40,320 nt of DNA, from positions 1 through 40,320 of the forward strand of contig SYAC01000016.1 of assembly GCA_005787685.1 (NCBI GenBank), read 5' to 3'. The position numbers and the translations under genes were made by a program. The notes beneath the pieces were generated by a model, which was not told the origin of the DNA, did no database searches, and saw only the letters and a list, made by a program, of their open reading frames with translations. Shown piece by piece: positions 33,602-40,320 of this stretch. Position 1 is the first letter of the stretch; the number at the start of each line of letters is the position of its first letter. This DNA is from Planctomycetia bacterium. GTDB taxonomy: Bacteria > Planctomycetota > Phycisphaerae > Phycisphaerales > SM1A02.

Positions 33602-33607
33602 TATACT
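33602..33607 (+). promoter_or_regulatory. TATACT box 8 nt upstream of the pseudopilin TTG
   Basis: TATACT is followed by eight bases and the TTG at 33616, the only start codon available for the pilin frame. The spacing fits other starts in the window. A leaderless TTG is unusual, so the site remains a candidate only. Confidence 0.3.
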
Positions 33608-33615
33608 CTTAGACC

Positions 33616-34575
33616 TTGTTTTTTCCAATTCAATACCAAAAATTTTGCAAAACAGCAAATAAAAATTGGTGTCAACCCATTCTTCCTCCAAGTTGTCATC
33701 ATAGAAATAGTGTTGCAGCTCCCTGCAAAGGATTCACGCTCGTTGAAGTGTTCGTGGTTATTGCCATTATCGCTCTTTTAACAGCGGTGGTGCTGCCTTC
33801 CATTTTTGGGGTGCAAAACCGCGCGGCGCAAGTCAAGGAACTGGCCGCGCTTCGCAGCACCATGACTGCGTGGACCCAATATGCTATGGATCAAAAGGGC
33901 GAATTGATTCCCGCTTTCTATGGCAATCCCCCGCTTGATACGCTTCCCGCTTTTTATCAGGACGGCAAACCAATTCCCACCGATGTCTATGGAAGCCAAC
34001 GCGCCATCGTGTGCCGATGGCCGTGGCGGCTGGCTCCTTACTTAGGCCATGACTTTAGCGCGCTCACCATGCAGGATGGCGATAATTCCGTTGCACTTGC
34101 TTCTGAAAATGATCTGGGAAAATATTTGTACTTCTCCAGTTTGTACCCATCATTTGGAATGAACGGCATGTGGGTTGGTGGCGATCAAGAACGCTACGGT
34201 TTTCTTCCTGTGGAAATTAAGGGACAAAGAAACCCGCTAGCCAAATTTTATGTTTCTCGACTCTCCGCCATTCGCCACCCAGATCGACTGATTGTGTTCG
34301 CATCAAGTCGAACCAATCAATCCGCAACCGCAACCGATGCTTGTCGTGAGGGATATTTCCGCGTGGAAAGTCCGAACTGGATTGGACCGCAGTGGTCCGC
34401 CTACGACGATCAAGTTGCGCAAAGTTGCGGCAATGTCAGCGCCCGTTGGCAAGGGGCAGCAAGCGTGGGTACGGTCAACGGCGCGACTGAGCTGGTTCCC
34501 ATTGATGAGCTGCGCGACATGCGCCGCTGGGCTGATCAAGCCACCGATGCCAAGTGGCGCTTTGCGCCGAAATGA
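33616..34575 (+). CDS. Type II secretion / type IV pilin-like pseudopilin with TTG start
   Basis: About 319 residues. A class III signal is clear: after CK, the prepilin peptidase site G39|F40 with FTLVEV (Glu at position +5 of the mature protein, residue 44) and a hydrophobic helix to about 62. The remaining roughly 255 residues are soluble and exported, with no recognised domain; the long C-terminus fits the planctomycete pseudopilin group. A 39-residue leader is long for this class. No ATG or GTG lies before the processing site: the first start codon in frame is TTG 33616, preceded by a stop. A sequencing error or frameshift in the leader is an alternative. It is divergent from the dockerin-like protein and has no assembly genes nearby. 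Confidence 0.75.
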   Translation: MFFPIQYQKFCKTANKNWCQPILPPSCHHRNSVAAPCKGFTLVEVFVVIAIIALLTAVVLPSIFGVQNRAAQVKELAALRSTMTAWTQYAMDQKGELIPAFYGNPPLDTLPAFYQDGKPIPTDVYGSQRAIVCRWPWRLAPYLGHDFSALTMQDGDNSVALASENDLGKYLYFSSLYPSFGMNGMWVGGDQERYGFLPVEIKGQRNPLAKFYVSRLSAIRHPDRLIVFASSRTNQSATATDACREGYFRVESPNWIGPQWSAYDDQVAQSCGNVSARWQGAASVGTVNGATELVPIDELRDMRRWADQATDAKWRFAPK

Positions 34576-34653
34576 TTTGCATTATTGAAGTCATTTTCAA
34601 GCCACGCACTTGATGCATCGCTTTTGATACATCGACAAGCACACGCGCATGCG

Positions 34654-34667
34654 TTGTTGATCAACAA
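34654..34667. terminator. 14-bp palindrome in the pilin / TolC convergent gap
   Basis: TTGTTGATCAACAA is a perfect palindrome in the 121-nt region between the convergent pseudopilin and TolC-like genes. On the minus strand it is preceded, not followed, by a T-run, so termination is uncertain. It may instead be a protein-binding site. Nothing else certain is seen in this gap. Confidence 0.3.
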
Positions 34668-34696
34668 AAACCGCAGCCCGACATGGCTTCGTACAT

Positions 34697-36781
34697 TCAT
34701 TCAACTAAAAATTGAAAGTCCGGATGTGAATTTGGCTGCTGGGGTTCCCGTGGGGCTGGCTGGTCTGCTGGCTGTGTCGTTGGCTGGACGATTGGCTCAA
34801 CCGACATTGGTTGGGTTGGGCTTGACGCTGCTGGCGCGGGGGCTGCTGGCGCCGCCTTGGAGCCGGCTGGCTTCAATATCGCTGAATCCGCTGGCGGCAT
34901 TCTATTTGGCAGGGGCTTTTGAATTCCGGAAATTGGTTCCACAACTGGACCAAGTTCCGGCATCTCATAGCCCTTCACATCCGTGTTCTTGAGCGCGCTT
35001 CCACTGGTGTTGTCTGGTTGATTACCAACAACATTTCCATTGTTGATGCCCCAGCCACCCCAACCCTTGACGGCGTCTTGCGCGCTTGGCACGATCAATT
35101 CGGATGTCCAATTAATTTGCGCCTGACCAAGTTGCGTGCCTGTGGCGAACGCCAAATCAACCAGCGTGATCTGCCAACCAGCAAGCGCAGTCACTTCACG
35201 GGTTTGCGCGTCGCCCAAACGGCTTGCGGCGTCAAGCACATCCGTGCTGGTGCGAATACCTAATTCAAATTGGCGCTTCTCCGCCTCAAAGGTTCGCCCC
35301 GCCAATGTGGACTCCAGTCGCGCCGCCAAAATGCGCCGCCATGCATTTTGCAAATTATCCATGGCATTAAATAATTCTTGGCGAATAGTTTGCCTGCGCA
35401 AATCGCGCGTGGCCAAACGCTGCAACCGACTCAACACCGCTTGCTGAATTCTATTTTTAGCAGCTTCGTTGCCCAGTGGAATCCGTGCGTTGGCGCTGAA
35501 GTTGTATCCATCATCATTGCCCAAACTCCAACTATTGGAAAAGTCATTTGATGTGCCTTGCACGTTGTATTGATAATCCACCGTGAACAAGGGCAGCGCC
35601 GCGTTGCGCGCCAAGTCCAGATTGGTGGCGTCAATGGCTAATTGTAATTCCAATTCCAGCATTTCCATGCGGTTTTCCACAGCTTGTTGCGCCAACTTTT
35701 CTGGATCAAACTTAAATCCCAGCGGCCGTGGCGAAGTCGTGGTGACCACCAATGTCGGTGAATCCATGTTCAATTCCGGATCATTGATCAAGCGCTTCAG
35801 ATCGCGCTGGCGTAGGCGCAATCGATTGTCGGACACGATGATATTTTCAATCCGGCTTCCGAGTCCGCTTTCTGCTCGGACAATCTCAATCTGCGCCGCA
35901 TCGCCGGCGCTTACCCGCCTGCGTGCCAACTGCAATTGCGCCAATGCAAGTTCATATTGTTGCTGACGAATTTTCAGCTCGCCCGTGGCCGCGTAAACAT
36001 TCCAGTAGGCCTTGTCCACATTGGCAAGCAAGCGAATGGATTCCAACTTTGTACGGGCGTCGGCAATTTGACTGTTCAACTTAGCCACGCGGATACTCGC
36101 GGTGTTGGTTTCAATTCCTGCCCCTCGCAAAAGCGGTTGACTAATGGAAAACGCAAGACCGCTTTGCCAGTTGTCGGTTCCAGTGATCGCCGAGGCGGCA
36201 GCATCGGTTTGAGTGGTCGTTACTTCGGGCGTGAATGTTCCACCAGTTGCCAGTGGAAATACTAATCCAGAAGTGAATGAATCTGTGGAAAGCAAGTCGC
36301 TTGCAGCCGCAGTGCCCACCAAGTTGTTGGATGTTTTCTGGTAATTCGCCGTCACAGCGGCCTCAAATTTGGCTTCTTCCAGGCTCACTTGTGAGCGCGC
36401 TTGGGCCGGCGCGTATAACTGAACCTTTAAGTCCAAATTGCGCTCCAGGGCCGCGCTTCGGCACTCCGCCAACGACAACTCGCGCGTTGGAGTCTCCTCT
36501 TGTTTGGGTAAATTGTCGGCCGCCAAATCTTTCTCCACTTGCTGAAGTGTTTCCGGTGTCTGCGCCGCTTCCTTGATTGGATTGAATGTTCCCACTTCAT
36601 GTAATCGCCTTGAGGGCGCGGTATAGGGAGTTTCAGCGTCTTGAAACAATTCATTTTGACAGCCGCTGAATACCGCCACGATTGCAAACATGAATGCAAT
36701 GCTGCCACGGCTCAATTGTGTTCGCGCGTTTGCGCCACGAAGATACTTCACACAATCGTTCGCGCGTGTGGCATCAATCAT
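34697..36781 (-). CDS. TolC-family outer membrane efflux protein
   Basis: About 694 residues from ATG 36781. TolC-family proteins form the outer membrane channel of tripartite exporters. A lipoprotein-like signal (FMFAIVAVFSGC) sits near the N-terminus, as in OprM-type members. The two helical OEP repeats are visible, for example LSLAECRSAALERNLDLKV and the long coiled segments around LLANVDKAYWNVYAATGELKIRQQQYELALAQLQLARRRVSAGD, repeated as RQELFNAMDNLQNAWRRI with GIRTSTDVLDAA. A Pro/Ala/Gln-rich tail of about 130 residues with several PxQP motifs ends the protein, longer than in standard TolC. The open frame runs upstream to 36880, but ATG 36781 limits the overlap with the permease to 8 nt. 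It is last in the MacA-ATPase-permease-TolC unit. Confidence 0.9.
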   Translation of the reverse strand: MIDATRANDCVKYLRGANARTQLSRGSIAFMFAIVAVFSGCQNELFQDAETPYTAPSRRLHEVGTFNPIKEAAQTPETLQQVEKDLAADNLPKQEETPTRELSLAECRSAALERNLDLKVQLYAPAQARSQVSLEEAKFEAAVTANYQKTSNNLVGTAAASDLLSTDSFTSGLVFPLATGGTFTPEVTTTQTDAAASAITGTDNWQSGLAFSISQPLLRGAGIETNTASIRVAKLNSQIADARTKLESIRLLANVDKAYWNVYAATGELKIRQQQYELALAQLQLARRRVSAGDAAQIEIVRAESGLGSRIENIIVSDNRLRLRQRDLKRLINDPELNMDSPTLVVTTTSPRPLGFKFDPEKLAQQAVENRMEMLELELQLAIDATNLDLARNAALPLFTVDYQYNVQGTSNDFSNSWSLGNDDGYNFSANARIPLGNEAAKNRIQQAVLSRLQRLATRDLRRQTIRQELFNAMDNLQNAWRRILAARLESTLAGRTFEAEKRQFELGIRTSTDVLDAASRLGDAQTREVTALAGWQITLVDLAFATGTQLGQAQINWTSELIVPSAQDAVKGWGGWGINNGNVVGNQPDNTSGSALKNTDVKGYEMPELGPVVEPISGIQKPLPNRMPPADSAILKPAGSKAAPAAPAPAASSPTQPMSVEPIVQPTTQPADQPAPREPQQPNSHPDFQFLVE

Positions 36782-38015
36782 GCCGCAACGCCTCGATCGG
36801 GTCCAGTCGCGAGGCTTTAATCGCTGGGAACATTCCAAACACAACCCCCACCACCGCGCTGAATACAAACGCCAGCGCAATGGCCCACGAAGGCACGGTG
36901 GCTTGCTCCAGTCGCGCTCCTGGAATCATGCGCACAAGCATTGCAAATCCTTGACCAAACATTACGCCCACAAATCCACCCACCAAACACAATGTGACGG
37001 CCTCCAACAAAAATTGCAGCAAAATAGCGGCAGGCGTGGCACCCACGGCTTTGCGCAAACCAATCTCCCGCGTGCGTTCGCTGACGCTCACCAGCATAAT
37101 GTTCATAATTCCAATTCCGCCCACCAACAAACTAATGGCAACAATTCCTCCCGCCGCCGCCGTAATTCCGCTGGCGATGCTTTTAAATTGATTGATAAAT
37201 TGATCGATGGCTTGCACACGGAATGTCTCTGGATCATCGGGACCAAGACCGCGAATCCTTTTCATAACGCGCGTGATCTCCACTTTGGCATCCTCGGCCT
37301 CGTCGGGACTGTTAGCCATAGCCACAATCTGCATAAAGTAATCGCGGTCCTGAAACTTTTCCATCATTGGAAAGGGTATAAACAACTCCGCGCTGATAGT
37401 GTTAAATCCAGTCATTCGCTCGGTGATGGTCTCGACAACTCCCACAATTAAAAATCGTCGACCGCCAATAATTAAGTGCTCGCCGACTGGATCATTCATC
37501 AATTTTAAATCTCGTATGGCCAAATCATTGACCATGCACACTTGCCGCGCGTTATCGATATCCGCGTTGCTGAAGGGCCGACCCATGATGACCTGCCTAT
37601 TTTCCGTCGTGTGCCATGCTGGCCACATCCCCGTCACGCTCACGCCCTCTAGCGTTTCATTGGTGCTTTGCACACTTAAACTAGTGGAACTAATTGGCGT
37701 AACGCATTTCACGCTGCGACATTGCTCCTCGATCGCTTTCGCTTCGCTGCTTCGCAAGCGCACCTTTTCCCAGGGGAATCGATTGCGCGGGGCGTTATCC
37801 GGGCGGCTTGGCCACACATACAACCGCGCCGCACCGAATGTTTCAAACTCCTTTAACACTTGCGTCTTTAAGCCTGTCAACGCGGCGATGACGGCTGTTG
37901 TGCTTGCCACGCCCACAATAATTCCAAGCGCCGTTAGCGCACTGCGCAACTTGTTGGCCCAAATTTGGCGTAACGCCAACAAAATGCTTTCAATATAAAA
38001 TAGCGGACTTAACAT
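36774..38015 (-). CDS. MacB-type ABC transporter permease (FtsX domain)
   Basis: 413 residues. The N-terminal helix with LRQIWANKLRSALTALGIIVGVA is typical of MacB/LolC-type permeases, followed by a large periplasmic domain (about 50-280) and the C-terminal FtsX region with three helices, including IVAISLLVGGIGIMNIMLVSVSERTREIGLRKAVGA and the final MFPAIKASRLDPIEALRHD. In MacB the ATPase and permease are one chain; here the ATPase is a separate gene, with a 7-nt overlap. Such systems use the energy of the ATPase to move substrate from the periplasm through TolC by a lever-like motion. The substrate (macrolide, peptide, lipoprotein or siderophore) cannot be told. Confidence 0.92.
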   Translation of the reverse strand: MLSPLFYIESILLALRQIWANKLRSALTALGIIVGVASTTAVIAALTGLKTQVLKEFETFGAARLYVWPSRPDNAPRNRFPWEKVRLRSSEAKAIEEQCRSVKCVTPISSTSLSVQSTNETLEGVSVTGMWPAWHTTENRQVIMGRPFSNADIDNARQVCMVNDLAIRDLKLMNDPVGEHLIIGGRRFLIVGVVETITERMTGFNTISAELFIPFPMMEKFQDRDYFMQIVAMANSPDEAEDAKVEITRVMKRIRGLGPDDPETFRVQAIDQFINQFKSIASGITAAAGGIVAISLLVGGIGIMNIMLVSVSERTREIGLRKAVGATPAAILLQFLLEAVTLCLVGGFVGVMFGQGFAMLVRMIPGARLEQATVPSWAIALAFVFSAVVGVVFGMFPAIKASRLDPIEALRHD

Positions 38016-38764
38016 GCGCCCATGCTCCGTCGAGCTTTGGCAATTGGTCCCACGGATTCGTCCTTTTCCACAGCCAGGTCACTCAAGATCAATCCGTCGC
38101 GTAAACGTATCACGCGTTGACAATGGGCGGCCACATCATTTTCATGCGTCACCATCACCACCGTTTGGCCGTCGCTGTGGATCTTTTCAAACAACTCTAA
38201 AATTTCGTTCGTGGTCACGGAGTCTAGATTTCCTGTGGGCTCATCGGCCATAAGGATTTTGGGCTCGGTTAAAAGAGCACGCGCAATAGCCACACGCTGT
38301 TTCTGCCCACCAGACAACTGGCTAGGCCTATGGTCCATGCGATCCGTCAAGCCCACGCGATTCAACACATCCGTGGCAATTTGACGCCGGCGTTTGCGCC
38401 AACCCCATGTTTGGCCTTGCGAATACAACAACGGCAACTCCACATTTTCGAGTGCCGACAACCGCGGCAACAATTCAAAACTCTGAAATACAAAGCCAAT
38501 TTCTTTATTTCGTACGGCGGCTAACTCGTTGGAATTCAGTTCGCTCACCAATCGACCACCCAACCTGTATGTGCCTGAAGTTGGCTGATCAAGACAACCA
38601 AGCGTATTCATGAGCGTACTTTTGCCACTTCCCGATGCGCCCATGATGGCGACCATTTCACCCTGATTTAAATCAAAATCAACTCCGCGCAAGGCATGGA
38701 TTGTTTCAACCCCAACATGGTAGACCTTGGTCAACCCACGAATTTCTATGAGTGGGTTACTCAT
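38009..38764 (-). CDS. MacB/LolD-type ABC transporter ATPase
   Basis: 251 residues. The ATP-binding cassette is complete: Walker A GASGSGKST (42-50), Q-loop FVFQSFELLP (91-100), signature LSGGQKQRVAIARAL (150-164), Walker B ILMADE (170-175), and the H-loop VVMVTHENDVA near 210. TGNLDS following Walker B and the ligand-less spacing match the LolD/MacB/FtsE subfamily. It powers the FtsX-type permease whose ATG it overlaps by 7 nt, and follows the adaptor gene by 5 nt. The last 20 residues are not conserved. Confidence 0.93.
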   Translation of the reverse strand: MSNPLIEIRGLTKVYHVGVETIHALRGVDFDLNQGEMVAIMGASGSGKSTLMNTLGCLDQPTSGTYRLGGRLVSELNSNELAAVRNKEIGFVFQSFELLPRLSALENVELPLLYSQGQTWGWRKRRRQIATDVLNRVGLTDRMDHRPSQLSGGQKQRVAIARALLTEPKILMADEPTGNLDSVTTNEILELFEKIHSDGQTVVMVTHENDVAAHCQRVIRLRDGLILSDLAVEKDESVGPIAKARRSMGAC

Positions 38765-38769
38765 ATTTA

Positions 38770-40110
38770 TTATCCAAATTTAAATCCGACGCCACGACGA
38801 CCGCTGCCACCACTTCGACTGCTGCCACCACTTCGACTGCTGCCACCATCTTTCATGCGCCAATCATCCTTTATTTCTTCCTCCTTCACGCGGTCCCCCT
38901 CTTTCAAAGTTTCTAGCGAACGATATGGACCGATGACCACGCTCTCACCTTCTTTCAGGCCTTGAACAATGATTGTGTCCGTAAGATTACTGGCGCCACT
39001 GACCACTGGGCGCAGCGACACCTTTCCATCCTTCACTACCAACACAATGGGCGTAGTTAATTTTGATTGAGTCACTAAGGGATCGTTGGCAACGGCTTTG
39101 GGCAACTCCTCAACCTTACGATCGATAATTGCCTGGCTTGGAATGACAATTCCATCAGTGCTTGCCACATTCAAGTCCACATTTCCTGACAGTCCACTTG
39201 GTATAACTTTACCGTTCAAATCAAGCGAAACCATTACTTTAAATGTGCTGGTTCCGTCCCTTTCCACCGTTCGTGAAAGCGCCACTTCTTCCACCTTTCC
39301 CGAAAATGGTTGCTGTTTATAGGCATTTATAAATACCTCAGCCGTGACTCCAGGCACAATGCGCGCGATATCCGTTTCAGAAACGCGTGCGTTCAAGCGC
39401 ATCTCGCCCAAATCCGCCACGGTCATAATTCGCGTTCCAGCGTTGTTCATGGTTCCAACCAGGACCAATTCGCCAACCTCGGCAGCTAGTAATGTGACAA
39501 TGCCATCAATAGGACTAACTATAGTTGTTCTACGCAAGGCCTCACGGGCTTGCTCAATTTGCGCCACACTGGAATCAATGGTCTTCTGCAATTGGGAAAG
39601 CGTTTGTTCCGCGGCGTTTAATTGAGCCTCCAATTCCTTGGTCCTTGTTTCAGCGTCGGACAAAGCTTGCTTGCTCACATCACCAGAAGCGTACAAAGTG
39701 CTTTGACGCTCCAATTGCGACCTGGAATTGGCAAGATTTTGCTTGGTTCCCATGATGCGTGAGCGCTCGGATTCCAAGCGAAACTTCTCGCCGTCACGCC
39801 GCGCCTCCGCGCTGGTGAGAGCCGCGCTTAAATCGCGCCCGTCCAATTTCACCAATACATCGCCCTTCTTCACCACGGCACCTTCACGCAGTGGTAACTC
39901 TAAAATGCGCGCACTCACCTCGGCGCTCACATCCACCTTGCGCTTGGGCTCCACTGTTCCAGGCGCAGAAACGGATTCAACCAATGTCTTCATCTTTGCA
40001 GTGCCTTGGCGCACTGAAATAGAATTAGCGTCCGAGTTGGGCCACAAGCCATATGCCAAGAGAGCCAAGACCACAATCGAAATACTGGAAATAATGATTG
40101 GCTTTCGCAT
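38770..40110 (-). CDS. MacA-type membrane fusion protein (HlyD family adaptor)
   Basis: 446 residues. One N-terminal membrane helix (about 5-22), then the lipoyl half-motifs GTVEPKRKVDVSAEVSARI and VSPIDGIVT flanking a long coiled coil (about 95-180) and the beta-barrel region with GLSGNVDL. It bridges the ABC permease and the TolC channel in the periplasm. The C-terminus is a Gly/Ser/Arg-rich tail with two identical copies of an 18-nt unit, not typical for MacA. It is first in the four-gene unit adaptor-ATPase-permease-TolC. A good sigma-70-like promoter is seen upstream. Confidence 0.93.
   Translation of the reverse strand: MRKPIIISSISIVVLALLAYGLWPNSDANSISVRQGTAKMKTLVESVSAPGTVEPKRKVDVSAEVSARILELPLREGAVVKKGDVLVKLDGRDLSAALTSAEARRDGEKFRLESERSRIMGTKQNLANSRSQLERQSTLYASGDVSKQALSDAETRTKELEAQLNAAEQTLSQLQKTIDSSVAQIEQAREALRRTTIVSPIDGIVTLLAAEVGELVLVGTMNNAGTRIMTVADLGEMRLNARVSETDIARIVPGVTAEVFINAYKQQPFSGKVEEVALSRTVERDGTSTFKVMVSLDLNGKVIPSGLSGNVDLNVASTDGIVIPSQAIIDRKVEELPKAVANDPLVTQSKLTTPIVLVVKDGKVSLRPVVSGASNLTDTIIVQGLKEGESVVIGPYRSLETLKEGDRVKEEEIKDDWRMKDGGSSRSGGSSRSGGSGRRGVGFKFG
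38803..38848. repeat. 18-nt tandem repeat in the adaptor tail
   Basis: GCTGCCACCACTTCGACT occurs twice in a row (38803-38820 and 38821-38838) and a partial third copy follows. It encodes the Gly-Ser-Ser-Arg-Ser-Gly tail of the adaptor. Identical DNA copies suggest a recent slippage duplication. Confidence 0.85.
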
Positions 40111-40140
40111 AAGAGCCGACTCTAACTTGGACGGATTTCA

Positions 40141-40169
40141 ATAATAGCTCATGATTGCAAAACTGTCAT
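40141..40169 (-). promoter_or_regulatory. Sigma-70-like promoter of the efflux operon
   Basis: On the minus strand ATGACA (40164-40169, five of six to TTGACA) and TATTAT (40141-40146, five of six to TATAAT) are separated by 17 nt. Transcription would start near 40134, about 24 nt before the adaptor ATG. This is the best full promoter in the window. Confidence 0.6.
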
Positions 40170-40176
40170 TCAAAGA

Positions 40177-40206
40177 AAGCCCCTCGACCGTGTGGCCGAG
40201 GGGCTT
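40177..40206 (-). terminator. Intrinsic terminator of the dockerin-like gene at the right edge
   Basis: AAGCCCCTCG and CGAGGGGCTT form a perfect 10-bp stem with a 10-nt loop. On the minus strand it is followed by TTTCTTTG, a fair T-rich tail, and it lies 43 nt after the stop codon of the edge gene and just before the efflux promoter. Confidence 0.75.
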
Positions 40207-40224
40207 GTTTGCACTTCAATAGTT

Positions 40225-40241
40225 GCGGCTTTCAAAGCCGC
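40225..40241. other. Second stem-loop after the right-edge gene
   Basis: GCGGCTTT and AAAGCCGC pair perfectly around a single C, 8 nt after the stop codon of the edge gene on the minus strand. With the 40177-40206 terminator it makes a tandem 3' structure. Confidence 0.4.
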
Positions 40242-40249
40242 GCTTCAAC

Positions 40250-40320
40250 TTACTGGCAAGAGCCAGTGCTTAGAAGAACCAGCGAAACATCGCCGGAGTC
40301 AACTTCACCAGATCCGTCCA
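40250..40320 (-). CDS. Secreted protein with dockerin-like C-terminus (C-terminal end only)
   Basis: The last 22 residues are visible, DGSGEVDSGDVSLVLL then STGSCQ, ending at TAA (40250-40252). They match the final repeat of the protein at 32554-33588 almost exactly in the VDSGDVSLVLL core, so this is the end of another exported protein of the same group, transcribed from beyond the right edge. The rest of the protein is outside the window, so nothing can be said of its main domain. Confidence 0.8.
   Translation of the reverse strand, partial: DGSGEVDSGDVSLVLLSTGSCQ

Noticed and set aside
33554..33781. Alternative reading frame over the pilin leader, possible frameshift
   Set aside because: The frame has an ATG but its product does not join naturally to the prepilin motif, and the TTG frame is open through the whole region; a frameshift is possible but not shown.
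1..40320. CRISPR arrays, insertion sequences, prophage or defence genes, tRNA and rRNA genes
   Set aside because: No spaced direct repeats, transposase or integrase motifs, defence-type nucleases or cloverleaf structures other than the tRNA-like part of tmRNA were seen.

Overview
The window looks like chromosomal, mostly housekeeping DNA from a planctomycete, most likely of the Phycisphaerae type. The assignment is an inference. It rests on secreted proteins ending in dockerin-like VDSGDxSxVLL repeats, a pseudopilin with a KGFTLVEV N-terminus, a PTPS paralogue carrying ExxHGH in place of the catalytic Cys (a type described from folB-lacking bacteria including Planctomycetes), a short-LID adenylate kinase and a eukaryote-like UDP-sugar pyrophosphorylase. 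I see no insertion sequence, prophage, integrase, CRISPR array, toxin-antitoxin pair or rRNA. Coding density is very high and no gene-free stretch reaches 300 bases; the longest are about 234 nt beside ssrA and 199 nt upstream of the serine operon.

Layout: 1-4784 holds the start of a very acidic protein cut by the left edge, a giant secreted PQQ/beta-propeller protein and a divergent WHy/LEA-type lipoprotein. 4814-8935 holds ppk1 with the PTPS-like gene and a divergent phosphohexomutase (GlmM type). 8945-11886 holds the tightly overlapped set pdxJ-dapA-Nudix and divergent phoU. 11959-15834 holds a UDP-GlcNAc-type pyrophosphorylase, convergent recJ and an adenylate kinase. 15863-20128 is a five-gene minus-strand set tpiA-secG-yicC-kinase-PDZ. 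20166-25034 holds alaS and acs. 25098-25441 is ssrA (tmRNA) with a strong terminator. 25676-30864 holds DUF1015-serA-serC and sthA. 31064-32485 holds an HD-GYP protein and a small sigma region 4-like protein. 32554-34575 holds a dockerin-like secreted protein and a divergent pseudopilin. 34697-40110 is a MacA-LolD/MacB-FtsX-TolC tripartite efflux set. The right edge cuts a second dockerin-like secreted protein.

How the genes work together: the serine genes make phosphoserine from 3-phosphoglycerate. GlmM plus the UDPGP-family enzyme could feed UDP-amino-sugar synthesis. ppk1 and phoU both belong to phosphate physiology but lie in separate units. tmRNA serves ribosome rescue. The last block exports an unknown small molecule or lipid through both membranes, which, with TolC and the lipoprotein signals, implies a diderm envelope.

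The most useful general signal is regulatory. About half of the non-operonic start codons lack a Shine-Dalgarno sequence and instead have a TANNNT hexamer 6-8 nt upstream of the start, as expected for leaderless transcripts. This pattern also settles several ambiguous starts. I did not find a convincing new defence or metabolic system; the best leads are the leaderless architecture, the PTPS-III-type folate bypass, the shared C-terminal repeat of the secreted proteins, and palindromes at gene junctions.
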